A stretch of 64,000 nucleotides of DNA from Thalassotalea euphylliae (lineage in GTDB: Bacteria; Pseudomonadota; Gammaproteobacteria; Enterobacterales; Alteromonadaceae). The notes under the pieces were generated by a model that was given only the letters and a program-made list of their open reading frames with translations, had not been told where the DNA came from and made no database searches. Shown here piece by piece: positions 43,901 through 53,434 of this stretch. The DNA is taken from NCBI RefSeq assembly GCF_003390375.1, contig NZ_QUOT01000001.1, positions 1,860,001 through 1,924,000 on the forward strand. Reading direction: 5' to 3'. Each line of letters begins with the position of its first letter. The first letter of the stretch is position 1. A program made the position numbers and the translations under genes.

Positions 43901-44091
43901 AAGTCAGTATTTATTCCACCAAGTGGCGACATAACCAGCCACAAGCCAAAACCATCCAACTGACCCTAAATGGGCTATGGCAAGGCCAGGGTGAAGATTA
44001 CCAAGTGCTTAGCCATCACAATAATCAAACGGTACTGGCGGTTACCTCGATTGCGGCTACGCCAGTGCAAATTCAGCTTACACAAATTTAG
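40924..44091 (+). CDS. PL8 chondroitin sulfate ABC lyase-like enzyme 1
   Basis: 1,055 residues, Sec signal (cleavage near IQAEQ, ~27), ATG preceded by AAGGA. N-terminal jelly-roll 'lyase_N' domain ~30-200 (FMTWLYNETPIKDKL, VNLDFQGWRAIAVPF), alpha/alpha toroid ~215-590 and C-terminal beta-sandwich domains. H502 and Y509 (HHAQHYVAY) have the same 7-residue spacing as H501/Y508 of Proteus chondroitinase ABC I; R562 (SLAGRHP) and E679 (GYQEAGWDWNRWPGTT) match its R560 and E653. It cleaves chondroitin/dermatan chains to 4,5-unsaturated oligosaccharides, by family knowledge. Followed by a sulfatase 22 bases on. Confidence 0.93.
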   Translation: MTLPAPTKLFISAIVLLLTATSQQIQAEQAIKLLSFEQAIDPQQINATNSQLSISDQQAKFGQHSLKWQFNANSELSLYKPIGFKRFQPNAKKQARHTFMTWLYNETPIKDKLTFQFAKNQQVAASFEVNLDFQGWRAIAVPFETDMQGQPHEGMNQLTIKAPATIAANATGTLYLDLMALSIPVDPRWPTPDFQVPHVNKPIMARANAHWGALLSYDAWQQQFEQQPHASPSSAELAAIAQITTRIDQDILNSFNSSLNKNGKVKERAKHKTRKALRSQQLNLVSGKYAENTLNRGEERYFTDSGQLKPIQMGRQLEVYKKAAVNKQQWQSLNKETVKFRQVARHLLQLARAYRLTKPAHMKAKVKKQFTSLVAHMYQQGYVRGSAVGIMHHQGYSMREWSKALFLGREMLTPELLKDSQQAIAWLTGLGRIFRPEQENNGFNVDVMNTFLPGMLMSIVMQSKQELKVAYLRALSQWMSYSMLAIKGLSGGIQPDGSFYHHAQHYVAYGNGGLNGLTPVVYYLSHTPFALSDDAYLRLRHGVMMTRIFSNGLKAPISLAGRHPEKYEEITLAPFKYLSLMGDKKVASAYLRLANIDTDKLKNKAISITPEATPNGAWVVNYSSLAIQRRNDWLATARGFSRYLVGNESYADANHFGRYMNYGHVEILPSAAQDGGYQEAGWDWNRWPGTTTVHLPLDLLAANIYQVDQYSGVEEMLLSTQSYSGANQLDQQNAMFAMKLEGHAKYNDDLTANKSVFFFDNRMVALGSNISNSNRHYPTETTLFQQSISEDQPSFIGTQAITGNNTNKRTQLNADSFYLDTLNNAYFIPKGQAVLFARQHQQSLENERKQPTEGDFASLVLSHGKAPQNASYQYAVLIDSTPTEAQSFHQQLGSKTPPYQVLQQDKHAHIVHDKATDITGYALFSSNQQLADSLIAANDTPIMVMAQVKTSAASPAKQSEQASVLKLAVTDPDLNLYQGIDVNQVGADGKQKEVSIYSTKWRHNQPQAKTIQLTLNGLWQGQGEDYQVLSHHNNQTVLAVTSIAATPVQIQLTQI

Positions 44092-44113
44092 CAAAGACAG
44101 AGAAGGTAAGGTG

Positions 44114-45727
44114 ATGGTTTCCAGACGGCAGTTTTTACAGTTAACCGGATTATCACCGCTACTTGCCACCGCAAGTTGCAGTAAGCCCGTACCAGAGCAA
44201 ACTGTCGCTGAAGCAACAGCGGCTCGAGCCAGTCGTAAACCCAATGTATTGTTTATTTGTATTGATGATCTTAATGATTGGATTGGCAGCTTACGGGGTC
44301 ATCCGCAAGCGAAAACACCGAATATCGATCGCTTAATGAGTTCCGGTGTTAACTTTACCAACGCCCACTGCTCTGCACCAATTTGCTCGGCCTCGCGCAA
44401 TTCACTGCTCACCGGTTTAAAACCCAGTACCACTGGCTGGTATACCAATGCCAAATTTGAGCATTCAGTCGATGATATTTTAAAAGATATTCCCACCTTG
44501 CCTGAGCACTTTAAAAATAATGGCTATAAAACCATGGCAGGCGGTAAAATATTTCATACGGGGGTTTCAGATTACCGTCACCACCAATGGCATGAAACCT
44601 TACCTGAATATGTGATCACCAATGAGTATTTGTTAGGCCGCGGCTATGGATATGGCCGCTATGGCGACAAAGATCACAAATATTACCCCTTCCCTAAAGA
44701 TGGTGGCCAAATTGTCCAAGCCTTAGGGCCAGATACCCGTGGCAAATCACTGTGCTGGGGCGCGTTAGATCGCAAAGACATTCCCCATAACGGCGTGATG
44801 CCCGATGAATATATTACCAATTGGGCAGTTAAGCAGTTGCAGCAAACGCACGATCAGCCGTTTTTCCTCGCAGCAGGTTTTATTCGGCCGCACTCGCCCT
44901 TTACCGCGCCAAAAGAATATTTTGACTTGTTCCCATTAGAACAAGTGCAAATGCCAGAAATTATTGACGATGAAATGGCAGATATTCCGCTTTATGGCAA
45001 AGCCATGGCACTGGGCATTATCGATGGCGGTGATCATGCTGCAGTTACGCAAGTCAGTGATAGCTTTTGGCGCGAACTGGTTAGAGCAAACTTAGCCTGT
45101 ATTGCCTTTGTTGATTATCAAGTGGGTAAGTTGTTAGATGCACTAGAAGCTGGGCCAAACAGCACGAATACCTTAGTGGTGCTGTGGTCAGATCATGGCC
45201 AAAACTTTGGTGAACACAGAAACTGGCGAAAAATGACTTTATGGCAAGAATCCACTCATGTGCCGTTTGTTATCCGCTTGCCCGGTCAAACACAAGGCAA
45301 AGTTTGTCAGCAAGCGGTTAGCCTATTAGATATTTACCCAACCTTAACTGCCCTGTGTCAGCTACCTGCAGTCGATGCCAATGAAGGCTTATCATTAGCC
45401 GACTTATGCATCAATCCGAGTTTGGAGCGGAAGCCGCCAGCAGTCAGCACTTGGGGCTATAAAAACCATGCGGTGATCACAGAGACATGGCGCTATATTC
45501 AATATCGCGATGGCAGCGAAGAGCTTTACCACAATATCGATGATCCTAATCAGCATTACAATTTAGCCAAAATGCCTGAATACCAAGCGGTTAAAAATAC
45601 CCTGCAAATTTGGTTACCGAAGCACAACCAATTACCACCGGGGATGAGCGAGTTTACAGGCGACTTTTTAGAGCAACGAATTAATCAATGGCAGCAGGCA
45701 AATGGTGTGCCCGATTGGTTAAGTTGA
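44114..45727 (+). CDS. Iduronate-2-sulfatase-like sulfatase with CSASR motif, Tat lipoprotein
   Basis: 537 residues from ATG 44114. The frame is open upstream into the PL8 gene, but the twin-arginine signal SRRQFLQLTGLSPLLATASC (with a Cys at its end) fixes the start. Type I sulfatase similar to iduronate-2-sulfatases: VLFICIDDLNDWIGSLRGHP, TPNIDRLMSSG, CSASR (C91) LLTGLKPSTTGWY, FLAAGFIRPHSPF, LWSDHGQNFGEHRNWRKMT. The formylglycine motif has Ala where C-x-P-x-R has Pro. Substrate may be the 2-O-sulfated uronate, but this is inference. 22 bases after PL8 lyase 1. Confidence 0.88.
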   Translation: MVSRRQFLQLTGLSPLLATASCSKPVPEQTVAEATAARASRKPNVLFICIDDLNDWIGSLRGHPQAKTPNIDRLMSSGVNFTNAHCSAPICSASRNSLLTGLKPSTTGWYTNAKFEHSVDDILKDIPTLPEHFKNNGYKTMAGGKIFHTGVSDYRHHQWHETLPEYVITNEYLLGRGYGYGRYGDKDHKYYPFPKDGGQIVQALGPDTRGKSLCWGALDRKDIPHNGVMPDEYITNWAVKQLQQTHDQPFFLAAGFIRPHSPFTAPKEYFDLFPLEQVQMPEIIDDEMADIPLYGKAMALGIIDGGDHAAVTQVSDSFWRELVRANLACIAFVDYQVGKLLDALEAGPNSTNTLVVLWSDHGQNFGEHRNWRKMTLWQESTHVPFVIRLPGQTQGKVCQQAVSLLDIYPTLTALCQLPAVDANEGLSLADLCINPSLERKPPAVSTWGYKNHAVITETWRYIQYRDGSEELYHNIDDPNQHYNLAKMPEYQAVKNTLQIWLPKHNQLPPGMSEFTGDFLEQRINQWQQANGVPDWLS

Positions 45728-45777
45728 AAGTAGTTAAGCTAAGAGTGGTTAAGTTGAGAGCGCTTAAGCTGAGTTCA
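45718..45777 (+). repeat. Four imperfect 15-bp tandem repeats over the sulfatase stop
   Basis: Units GTTAAGTTGAAAGTA, GTTAAGCTAAGAGTG, GTTAAGTTGAGAGCG and CTTAAGCTGAGTTCA follow each other; the first contains the last codons and stop of the sulfatase. Confidence 0.75.
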
Positions 45778-45852
45778 GTTATCCAGCGCCATAATTGCCT
45801 AAACTAATAAGCTCAGTAACTTAAGTTCAAGCATAAGAAAAGAACAGACATA

Positions 45853-45884
45853 AAAAAACGATAGCTATTGCTATCGTTTTTTTA
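45853..45884. terminator. Bidirectional terminator
   Basis: AAAAAACGATAGCTATTGCTATCGTTTTTTT: stem AACGATAGC/GCTATCGTT with long A and T runs, between converging sulfatase and TonB-receptor genes. Confidence 0.9.
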
Positions 45885-45935
45885 TGCTTTGCAGACAACA
45901 ATATTGGCACCTGTTAACCAGATGCCATCTTGCCA

Positions 45936-48608
45936 TTAGAACTCGTAACGAGCACCCAAGTAATAAGTACGGCCACCGTAACCAAGCTGCTGGAAGCGCT
46001 CAGGCACACCTGAGTAATCCACATCAGGCTCACCCGTCACATTTAGCGCACGTATCGATAGGGTTAGGTTGTCGTTAACGTTGTAGCTAGACGAGATATC
46101 TAACTGACCACGCGAATCACGCTGCTGCACACCTAAGAAGCCGCCTAAGCTCGCAAGGAACGAGCTGCGATAGTTGTAAGCGGCACGAATCGCGAAATCA
46201 TCCGTTTCATAGTAACCAATAAAGTTGTAAGTATTCTTCGACAAGTTAATTGGCGGTAAGTCTTCACCTGTGATTGGATCTTGCTCACCAGAATCAGCTT
46301 CTAAATAAGTTGTATTGAATACCACACCAAAGCCATTTTCAAAGTTATGGGTGACACCAAACTCAATACCTTTGTAGGTATTACCTTCAGGTGAGTTGTA
46401 GGTTTGGCTGATATCAAACGTATTGCCAGCGCTATCCATACATACACCAGAAGCTTCACTTAACGCGCCTGTCGCTAAGTCAAAAGTACTTGGACAAACC
46501 GAGCGTGTACCCACGGCATCAGTCACATCTTTATAGAAAACTGAGGTATAAACCGCATTACCATCGCCATAGTAGTACTCTAGCGTTGCATCAAAAGCAT
46601 CGGCTAATTGTGGCTCTAAGTTAGGGTTACCTTCAACAATCGTATAGTCTGTGGTGCCTGCTGAAGGATCTTCAACTTGGCGTACCGTGCGGTTAAAGTT
46701 ACTAGCCGCCAACTTCGGACGAATCAATACTTGCGAGGCACTAAAGCGCGTTACCCAATCATCGTTAATATCTAACGAGAACGAGAAACTTGGCAAGGTA
46801 TTGTTGTAGTCACTATCAAAGTTTACGTCTTGATCACCTTGCACCACAGGTGCATTACTGGTTTGCTCGGTCCGAATATGGCGAACTCCAAGATTCGCTC
46901 TAAATGGCATTTCACCAATTTCACCTTCAAAATTCGCCATTGCATAAGCGGCATAGATATCACGTTCAGCAGAGAAGATATCACCTCTAAATTCCGTTTC
47001 CTGACGAGTCGCGCGCACTTCAGGTGTTAACACCATATCTAACAAACGCGGTAAATCGACAGTTAACCAATGTGCTGGCCAACCATTAGGGCGGTTACCC
47101 CCTAAGAAGTTAGTGGCGGCATTTTGTGACACTTCGGTAAAGTCAGGCATCACCTGTGCGACAAGCGCAGCGTCATGAGTTACCCGAGTACGAGTACGCT
47201 CACTTTTCTCATTGCGGTATTTGACACCAAATTCAACCGAACTCAAGATGCCGTTGTCGAACATGCGATCAACATCAATTTGAAAGGCATTTTCTTCCAG
47301 CTCAGTACCTTTTGGCTGGTTTGCCCCCAATGAAATTGAGTTAACTGCGTCAGGGCGGGCATTGGCTGACCAAGTATTCGGGTCGTTCACCGCCTGCGAA
47401 GAAACAAAGCTTAAATCATTAGTATCGCCCGCACCCGATGAAGTCATATCAGCCGCTAAGTGATCAACATTGAAATTAAAGATAAAGAACTGGTTATTCT
47501 GGAAAGATTCACCTTTAGAAGTATGCAAGGCACTGCTCACCGTCCATGTACCGTCAGTCCATTCCATATCTGCGGTATAGGCGTAGGTTTTCATATCGTC
47601 GGTACGATAAACCGGTAGGTTCCAAAGTTGTACATTGTCAGCTTCAGTGGCAAAGATAGTATCTTTAGCGCCATCAACACTGGTTGGTTCAATCTTAGAA
47701 TCAACAATGTTGTCGCCGGTATTAAAGTCTGGGCGTAAGTTGGCAATTGAATTCACACCAACGTTTTCTGCTTTAATGCCCTTAAGGCCAAGGGTAAGCT
47801 GATCATTCACTTTATAATCAAGCGCTAAGTTAAAGGTTAAACCATCCGCTTCGTAGCGCTCAATACGCGAACGTGTTTTACTCAAGCGCACTGCATTGTC
47901 TTCGCCATCACCGTTGGTATCAACCAAGCGTGGGCTTTGGATCCAAATCGCATCAAAGCGCGTGTTAACGTCTTCGGAAACGACATTGAACAAGACACCT
48001 AGCTTGTCATCGAGAAACTTGTCCGCGAATGTCGCGCTTAACCGCGGATCCACTTCTTTGTCTAAATCGCCATAAATACCATCAACAGAGATAATTGCGC
48101 GGCGCTCATCAAAATCTAATGCTGACGCGGTTTCAATATTCACCACACCAGCTAAACCACCTTCATCTAAATCAGCTGTTGGCGATTTATAAACATTGAT
48201 ACTTGATGCCACTTCCGATTCGACAAAGCCAAAATTAAAGCCGTCAAAGCCCGCCGCCGCGAAAGTTTGGCCATTAACAGTAGTACGCGCTAAACGCGGG
48301 TCTAAACCACGTACCGCGATTTGACCACCACGACCTTGCGAGCGGGTAATTTGCACACCGGGAATACGCTGAATCGCTTCGGCAATATTATCATTCGGTA
48401 ATTTACCGATATCATCAGCCGAAATACCATCAACAATCTTAATGTCGGCACGCTTAACATTGAGTGCGTTAATGATTGAACTGCGAATCCCTCTAACCTC
48501 AATCACTTCCGTTTCCTCCGCGCTTTGGCCAGACTCTTGGGCAAACACAGGCACACTAGCAAAAGCGCTTAGTATTGATGCTGCCAATAAGTTCTTTTTA
48601 TATTCCAT
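45936..48608 (-). CDS. TonB-dependent receptor 2 (Caulobacter/Xanthomonas carbohydrate type)
   Basis: 890 residues, Sec signal (near VFAQE). TonB box ETEVIEVRGIRSS, then the pattern INALNVKRADIKIVDGISADDIGKLP and AEAIQRIPGVQITR, typical of the TonB-Xanth-Caul carbohydrate-receptor group. Plug to ~175, then a barrel ending YLGARYEF. Presumed uptake of glycosaminoglycan oligosaccharides. Divergent from the LamG-PL8 lyase gene, with a strong operator-like site ~90 bases upstream. Confidence 0.94.
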   Translation of the reverse strand: MEYKKNLLAASILSAFASVPVFAQESGQSAEETEVIEVRGIRSSIINALNVKRADIKIVDGISADDIGKLPNDNIAEAIQRIPGVQITRSQGRGGQIAVRGLDPRLARTTVNGQTFAAAGFDGFNFGFVESEVASSINVYKSPTADLDEGGLAGVVNIETASALDFDERRAIISVDGIYGDLDKEVDPRLSATFADKFLDDKLGVLFNVVSEDVNTRFDAIWIQSPRLVDTNGDGEDNAVRLSKTRSRIERYEADGLTFNLALDYKVNDQLTLGLKGIKAENVGVNSIANLRPDFNTGDNIVDSKIEPTSVDGAKDTIFATEADNVQLWNLPVYRTDDMKTYAYTADMEWTDGTWTVSSALHTSKGESFQNNQFFIFNFNVDHLAADMTSSGAGDTNDLSFVSSQAVNDPNTWSANARPDAVNSISLGANQPKGTELEENAFQIDVDRMFDNGILSSVEFGVKYRNEKSERTRTRVTHDAALVAQVMPDFTEVSQNAATNFLGGNRPNGWPAHWLTVDLPRLLDMVLTPEVRATRQETEFRGDIFSAERDIYAAYAMANFEGEIGEMPFRANLGVRHIRTEQTSNAPVVQGDQDVNFDSDYNNTLPSFSFSLDINDDWVTRFSASQVLIRPKLAASNFNRTVRQVEDPSAGTTDYTIVEGNPNLEPQLADAFDATLEYYYGDGNAVYTSVFYKDVTDAVGTRSVCPSTFDLATGALSEASGVCMDSAGNTFDISQTYNSPEGNTYKGIEFGVTHNFENGFGVVFNTTYLEADSGEQDPITGEDLPPINLSKNTYNFIGYYETDDFAIRAAYNYRSSFLASLGGFLGVQQRDSRGQLDISSSYNVNDNLTLSIRALNVTGEPDVDYSGVPERFQQLGYGGRTYYLGARYEF

Positions 48609-48698
48609 ACCCTACCTTTATTATTGTTATATGTGCTTGCCACATTACAACTAATCCATTGATAACAAATGAAGTTATAATAGCTAACGCAAATCAAG

Positions 48699-48712
48699 TT
48701 GTATGATAACAA
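48699..48712 (+). promoter_or_regulatory. Putative operator between TonB receptor 2 and PL8 lyase 2
   Basis: TTGTATGATAACAA, the best copy of the shared motif, ~90 bases upstream of the receptor start. The rest of the 416-base spacer is AT-rich; a weak relative (CTTGTGATCTAATCA, ~48940) lies nearer the lyase. Confidence 0.7.
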
Positions 48713-49024
48713 TATCACCAGAACAAAAAACAAGCAATTTTTAATTCACACTAAGGTGCGGCTAAAGTAGATGGCACAAAATAAGTAAATTTTTTTATAT
48801 ATTTATAAGAAATTCACAACAACCACTAAATAACTGGTTTTAAAATAATTTATAAGATATTCACATGTTCATTTCGAGCATCCAGTATCTGAATGAAGCG
48901 TCGCAAGTTTGATCATTCCTTAATCCTAGTATAACTTGTGATCTAATCAGTTATCTTATAACTGGTACTAAGGAGCAGTAAACAACAGGAACACCACACA
49001 TATAACGACAACTAAGAGTTAGCC

Positions 49025-52000
49025 ATGAAAAGAATTCAAAGAACAAAAGTGGCAACAGTGATCTCACTGCTACTGCTAACCCCATCCATCAGTTATGCCG
49101 ACATTATTGCCAATGAAGTAGTGCAACTGCCGCTAGATGAAAATACGGGCTTACAAGCGACTGACACGAGTGGCAATAGTAATGATGCCACACTGCAAGG
49201 TAACGCAACTTGGTTTGCGGGAAAAAATGGTAGTGCACTATTATTCGATGGTGACGATAGTCATGCAGATCTAGCCAATGACCCTAATGGCCAACTATAC
49301 AATTTACACAAACAAGATCATTCGATTGCCGCTTGGGTTAAGCCAACCGCTACCCTCGCTCATCGCAGTGGTATTATTACCCGTTGGGGCGTGCATCAAG
49401 GGTTATTTTACAACGCTGATCAAACCTTCACCTTTAAACATAGAATTGGTAGTAAGACGCTAAATTTAAATTCTAGCCAAGCTTATCCGGCAGGTGAGTT
49501 CTACCATATCCTAGTCACAATTGACGGTACCAATGGCGAGTTAACGCTATACATTAACGGCCAAGAAGACAGCAAGTTAACTTACGCACCAGCTCAATCA
49601 ACACAGAACTTTTTCCGACCATGGCGTTTAGGCGTAAAAGATCCCAACGCCAGCAGTCCAGCCGCACGTGAAAACTTTGCTGGCTTAATAGATGAAGTTT
49701 ATTTTTACGATGACGTACTAAGCTCGACAGAAGCCAATGAATTATGGCGACAATTGGGCGAGTTAAAGCCCCTAGTCTACTTAAAGCTCAATGACAATAC
49801 AGGTTTAACCGCGACAGATAGTTCAGGCAATGACAACCACGCCGACTTATATGATGCCACATGGGTGTCAGGACGTAACGATGCTGGAATCAGTTTTGAC
49901 GGTGTTAATAGCTATGTTGATATCAATAATGTTGATAACTCAGCGCTTGACCTACTCCATGAAGACAACTACACGATCTCAGCTTGGGTACAGCCAACTG
50001 CAGCTTTGGGACACCGCAGCGGTGTGATCACCCGCTGGGGAGTTCACCAAGGACTATTCTACAACGCAGATAAAACCTTCAACTTTAAGCATCGAACCGC
50101 GACGGGAACAAAACAAGTCACCACAATTGAAAGTTTTGAGCCTGGGCAGTTCTACCACATTACCGTTGCGGTTAATGGTAATGAAGGAAACTTAAGCATC
50201 TATGTCAACGGTCGTTTGGCAGGCACCCGCGACTATGAACCTGGCGATCATTCTACCCAAGGCTTTTTCCGACCATGGCGCTTAGGGGTTAAGAATATTG
50301 ATGCCAGCACGCCAGCAGCGCGCGAGAACTTTGCTGGTGTACTTGACGAAGTACAGTTTTTCCAAGGCGCAGCATCAAGCACCGAAGCTCTTGGCCTCTG
50401 GCAAAAACAGCTAGAGTACTGCACCTTAGGCGATGAAGCCGGCACTGGCACGGGCAATTCAACAGCGCTGCTGAGCGATAATGACTTTGTTTCATTTGAG
50501 CAAAATGATGTGCCTTATGAATGGCAAATTAACAAAGGAAAATTGGCAATAAATTCTGAGCGCGCCAAGCATGGTAGCAATGCTCTGGAGTGGCATTGGG
50601 TTGCTGGTGACAGTATTGATGTTAGCGATATTCAAAACCAAGGTTTAGACCCTTACGCCATTGATCGCACTAACTTCTATCAATCCACTTTCCGCCTTTG
50701 GCTATACAATGAAACACCACTTGAAAACGATACGATGCGCATCGAATTTTATGATGCGAATGACGAGCTACAATACTTTTATCCAATCAATTTAAACTTC
50801 ACTGGCTGGCGTCCAGCAAGCGTAAAATATCGTACTGATATGTCAGGCAACAAAAATAGCCAAGATCTGACCACCATGAAGATCAAGGCACCTGCATCAA
50901 CTTGTCGCGGTAAATTACTTATCGATTTAGTCGATTTCACTGCCCCTAAAACCTTAATTCAAGGGGGCGACTATCAAGTACCAATGGCAACAACAGGGTA
51001 CAGAAATCATTGGACCGATATGCTGGTGTATGAAACTTATCCGAAAGGGCCTAGCGTCACCGCCAGCGATGCTCAAATTGCAGAATCAGTGCAAATGAAA
51101 GCCACCTACCGCGAGAAAGCGCTAGAGTCTGAACGTAGTCGAACATCCGGTATTACCTCGTTAGCCGATGCAATTGCTAAGTATGACGAGCTTGGCATTG
51201 TTGTTGATGGCGACAAAGTCACTGCACAAGTACCTTTATTTGGGCCTCGCCATATCCACAAAGACTTTGGTATAAAAAGTGACGTGGTCGACAGCTACAT
51301 CATGGTATTTGCTCGAGAATATCTAGATAACAACGACGAGCTCAGCAAAGAGTACTTCCTCAACCTTGTTCGCTATATGTTAGATCAAGGTTTCGCGGCA
51401 GGCTCTATGCTCGAAAACATGAGCCATATTGGTTACCACGCGCGCGGTATTAACAATGCTATTTTACTAATGGAAACACCGCTAAAAGAAGCTGGTTTGT
51501 GGCAGCAAGCTTTTGATGCGGTTGCTTGGTATAACACCTTAGAGCAAATATGGCAGCCAGTGTCCGATAACGACAGCAACGTTGACCATGCGCGTACGCG
51601 CGTCGGCTTTATTCTGGGAGTTATCTTACATATTGATGATCCAGATAAACGTATCCAGTACCTCAACGGCTATAAACAGCACCTAGAAACTTGGTTAACC
51701 TATTACAGTCGCGGTCAGAACGGCTTTAAACCAGATTATTCAGGCTTCCATCACAATACGCATTACCCCGGCTATGTCTATGGCGCTATTAATTCAATCA
51801 CCAAGGCGGTCGATAATATTGCCAGTTCTAGCTTTGCAATCAGCCAAGATAAGCTCGATTTTCTGATAAAAGTGGTAAAAAGTTACAATGTTCAGCATGC
51901 CAATCGAGACATGCCGATTTCATTATCCGGACGTAACCCATTTTCTGTGCCATCACTAGCAGGTAGCTTACTTAACTTAGCCAATACCACCGGTGACACA

Positions 52001-53383
52001 AGCTTTTATCAAACTTACAATCGCTTATTCCTCGAAAATGAAACTACACAAGATGCAGGTAAAGAGCCTAACCCTTGGGGGTTCTGGCAGTTCAACTACC
52101 GACCTATGGGGGTTTATCGCGATGAAAACTGGGTAGCCAACTTTAAAGGCTTAAGCAAGTACTTTTGGGGTAGCGAAATTTATAAAGATGCCAACCGTTT
52201 TGGTCGTTATCAAAGTTACGGCAGCATCATTCTGAACTACCAACTACCTGACGATGAACACAGTGGCACAGTCACCGTAAAAGGTTCAACTGGCTATACT
52301 GAGGCTGGCTGGGATTGGAATAAAATACCAGGGACAACGACTAAGCACTTAGCGTGGGCAGATCTCGTCGCCGCCAAAGACCGACAAGATGAGTGGAACG
52401 ATAAAGCATTTGCGGGTGCATTGCGTTTTGGCCAACAAAATAATGCGTTATTGTATGTTGACCATGATATCGAAGGCCAGTGTGGCATATACGGCTTAGA
52501 TTTCCAGCAACGTGCTGATTGGTCGCCAACTCACGATGGTAGCTTCACTTTTAAAAAATCAATGTTTGCCTGTGAAGGTATGATTATCGCGTTAGGCTCT
52601 GACATTAACAGTGATGACAGCCAAAACATCATTGCTACTAACCTATTCCAGCAAAGTTTGCTTGAAGCACCACAAAACTTAGTGGAAAACGGTGCGGATA
52701 TCAGTGGCAATAACTACAGTAAAACACTGACAGCAGAGCGGAACTGGTTAATCGATATGTATGGCACAGGTTACTATGTGAAATATGGTGGCGACCTCGA
52801 AGTTAGAATTCAAAACCAAGGTTCACCTAGCCAAAAGTACAATGATATTAATAACCTAAGTTTTGGTGATTTTGCTTCTGCGTGGATTAATCACGGTGAA
52901 GCACCGCTCAATGGCAAATACGAATACGCTATTTTGCCAAATAGCAGCAAAATGGACATGTTCCGCTTTGCCATGGAAATGCAAATGCAGCTTTCATATC
53001 GCGTATTACAGCAAGACAGCGATGCGCATATCGTCAGCTTTGGACGCAGCACCAAAGAAGGTTACGTCATATTCAACCCAAGCAATAGCATCGCAGGTCG
53101 ATATGTTGCGGGAAGTGATACCCCTGTGCTAGTAATGGCTGAGCAACAAGGTACACAAATGGCGCTCAGCTTGAGTAACCCAGATCACAACTTTACTGGT
53201 AAAGCTCCGCGCTGGGGCGATAATCAGCCAATGTCGGTTACGGTTACAGTGAAGGGGAAATGGTCACTTAACCAGCCAGTGGCTGAGGTCACCAGCTTCG
53301 GCGTTGTCGGCGACAATACTGAGTTCACCATTACGACAACTGATGGCAAAGCCTATGATCTAAGCCTTAGCCAAGTCGAGTAG
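49025..53383 (+). CDS. PL8 chondroitin ABC lyase-like enzyme 2 with two LamG domains
   Basis: 1,452 residues, Sec signal (near ISYAD, ~26). Two tandem concanavalin/LamG_3 domains, ~30-235 and ~250-450, are clear duplicates: both have TDSSGN/TDTSGN, TISAWVQPTAALGHRSG / SIAAWVKPTATLAHRSG, and FFRPWRLGVK. Then the lyase_N jelly roll (~475-640), toroid (~650-1000) and beta domains. H910/Y917 (HHNTHYPGY), R970 (SLSGRNP) and E1093 (GYTEAGWDWNKIPGTT) match the chondroitinase ABC catalytic set. The GNYPGY-like HYPGY is closer to Proteus ABC I than that of enzyme 1. LamG domains probably bind the polymer or the surface. A terminator follows. Confidence 0.93.
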   Translation: MKRIQRTKVATVISLLLLTPSISYADIIANEVVQLPLDENTGLQATDTSGNSNDATLQGNATWFAGKNGSALLFDGDDSHADLANDPNGQLYNLHKQDHSIAAWVKPTATLAHRSGIITRWGVHQGLFYNADQTFTFKHRIGSKTLNLNSSQAYPAGEFYHILVTIDGTNGELTLYINGQEDSKLTYAPAQSTQNFFRPWRLGVKDPNASSPAARENFAGLIDEVYFYDDVLSSTEANELWRQLGELKPLVYLKLNDNTGLTATDSSGNDNHADLYDATWVSGRNDAGISFDGVNSYVDINNVDNSALDLLHEDNYTISAWVQPTAALGHRSGVITRWGVHQGLFYNADKTFNFKHRTATGTKQVTTIESFEPGQFYHITVAVNGNEGNLSIYVNGRLAGTRDYEPGDHSTQGFFRPWRLGVKNIDASTPAARENFAGVLDEVQFFQGAASSTEALGLWQKQLEYCTLGDEAGTGTGNSTALLSDNDFVSFEQNDVPYEWQINKGKLAINSERAKHGSNALEWHWVAGDSIDVSDIQNQGLDPYAIDRTNFYQSTFRLWLYNETPLENDTMRIEFYDANDELQYFYPINLNFTGWRPASVKYRTDMSGNKNSQDLTTMKIKAPASTCRGKLLIDLVDFTAPKTLIQGGDYQVPMATTGYRNHWTDMLVYETYPKGPSVTASDAQIAESVQMKATYREKALESERSRTSGITSLADAIAKYDELGIVVDGDKVTAQVPLFGPRHIHKDFGIKSDVVDSYIMVFAREYLDNNDELSKEYFLNLVRYMLDQGFAAGSMLENMSHIGYHARGINNAILLMETPLKEAGLWQQAFDAVAWYNTLEQIWQPVSDNDSNVDHARTRVGFILGVILHIDDPDKRIQYLNGYKQHLETWLTYYSRGQNGFKPDYSGFHHNTHYPGYVYGAINSITKAVDNIASSSFAISQDKLDFLIKVVKSYNVQHANRDMPISLSGRNPFSVPSLAGSLLNLANTTGDTSFYQTYNRLFLENETTQDAGKEPNPWGFWQFNYRPMGVYRDENWVANFKGLSKYFWGSEIYKDANRFGRYQSYGSIILNYQLPDDEHSGTVTVKGSTGYTEAGWDWNKIPGTTTKHLAWADLVAAKDRQDEWNDKAFAGALRFGQQNNALLYVDHDIEGQCGIYGLDFQQRADWSPTHDGSFTFKKSMFACEGMIIALGSDINSDDSQNIIATNLFQQSLLEAPQNLVENGADISGNNYSKTLTAERNWLIDMYGTGYYVKYGGDLEVRIQNQGSPSQKYNDINNLSFGDFASAWINHGEAPLNGKYEYAILPNSSKMDMFRFAMEMQMQLSYRVLQQDSDAHIVSFGRSTKEGYVIFNPSNSIAGRYVAGSDTPVLVMAEQQGTQMALSLSNPDHNFTGKAPRWGDNQPMSVTVTVKGKWSLNQPVAEVTSFGVVGDNTEFTITTTDGKAYDLSLSQVE

Positions 53384-53434
53384 TGTTGGCACTATACCCC
53401 AGAGCTTATTAAGCTTTTAATCAGGCTCAAAGTT

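Noticed and set aside
43970..44113. Upstream extension of the second sulfatase into the PL8 gene
   Set aside because: The twin-arginine signal starting at 44114 would be buried; the extension is the shifted frame of the lyase gene.
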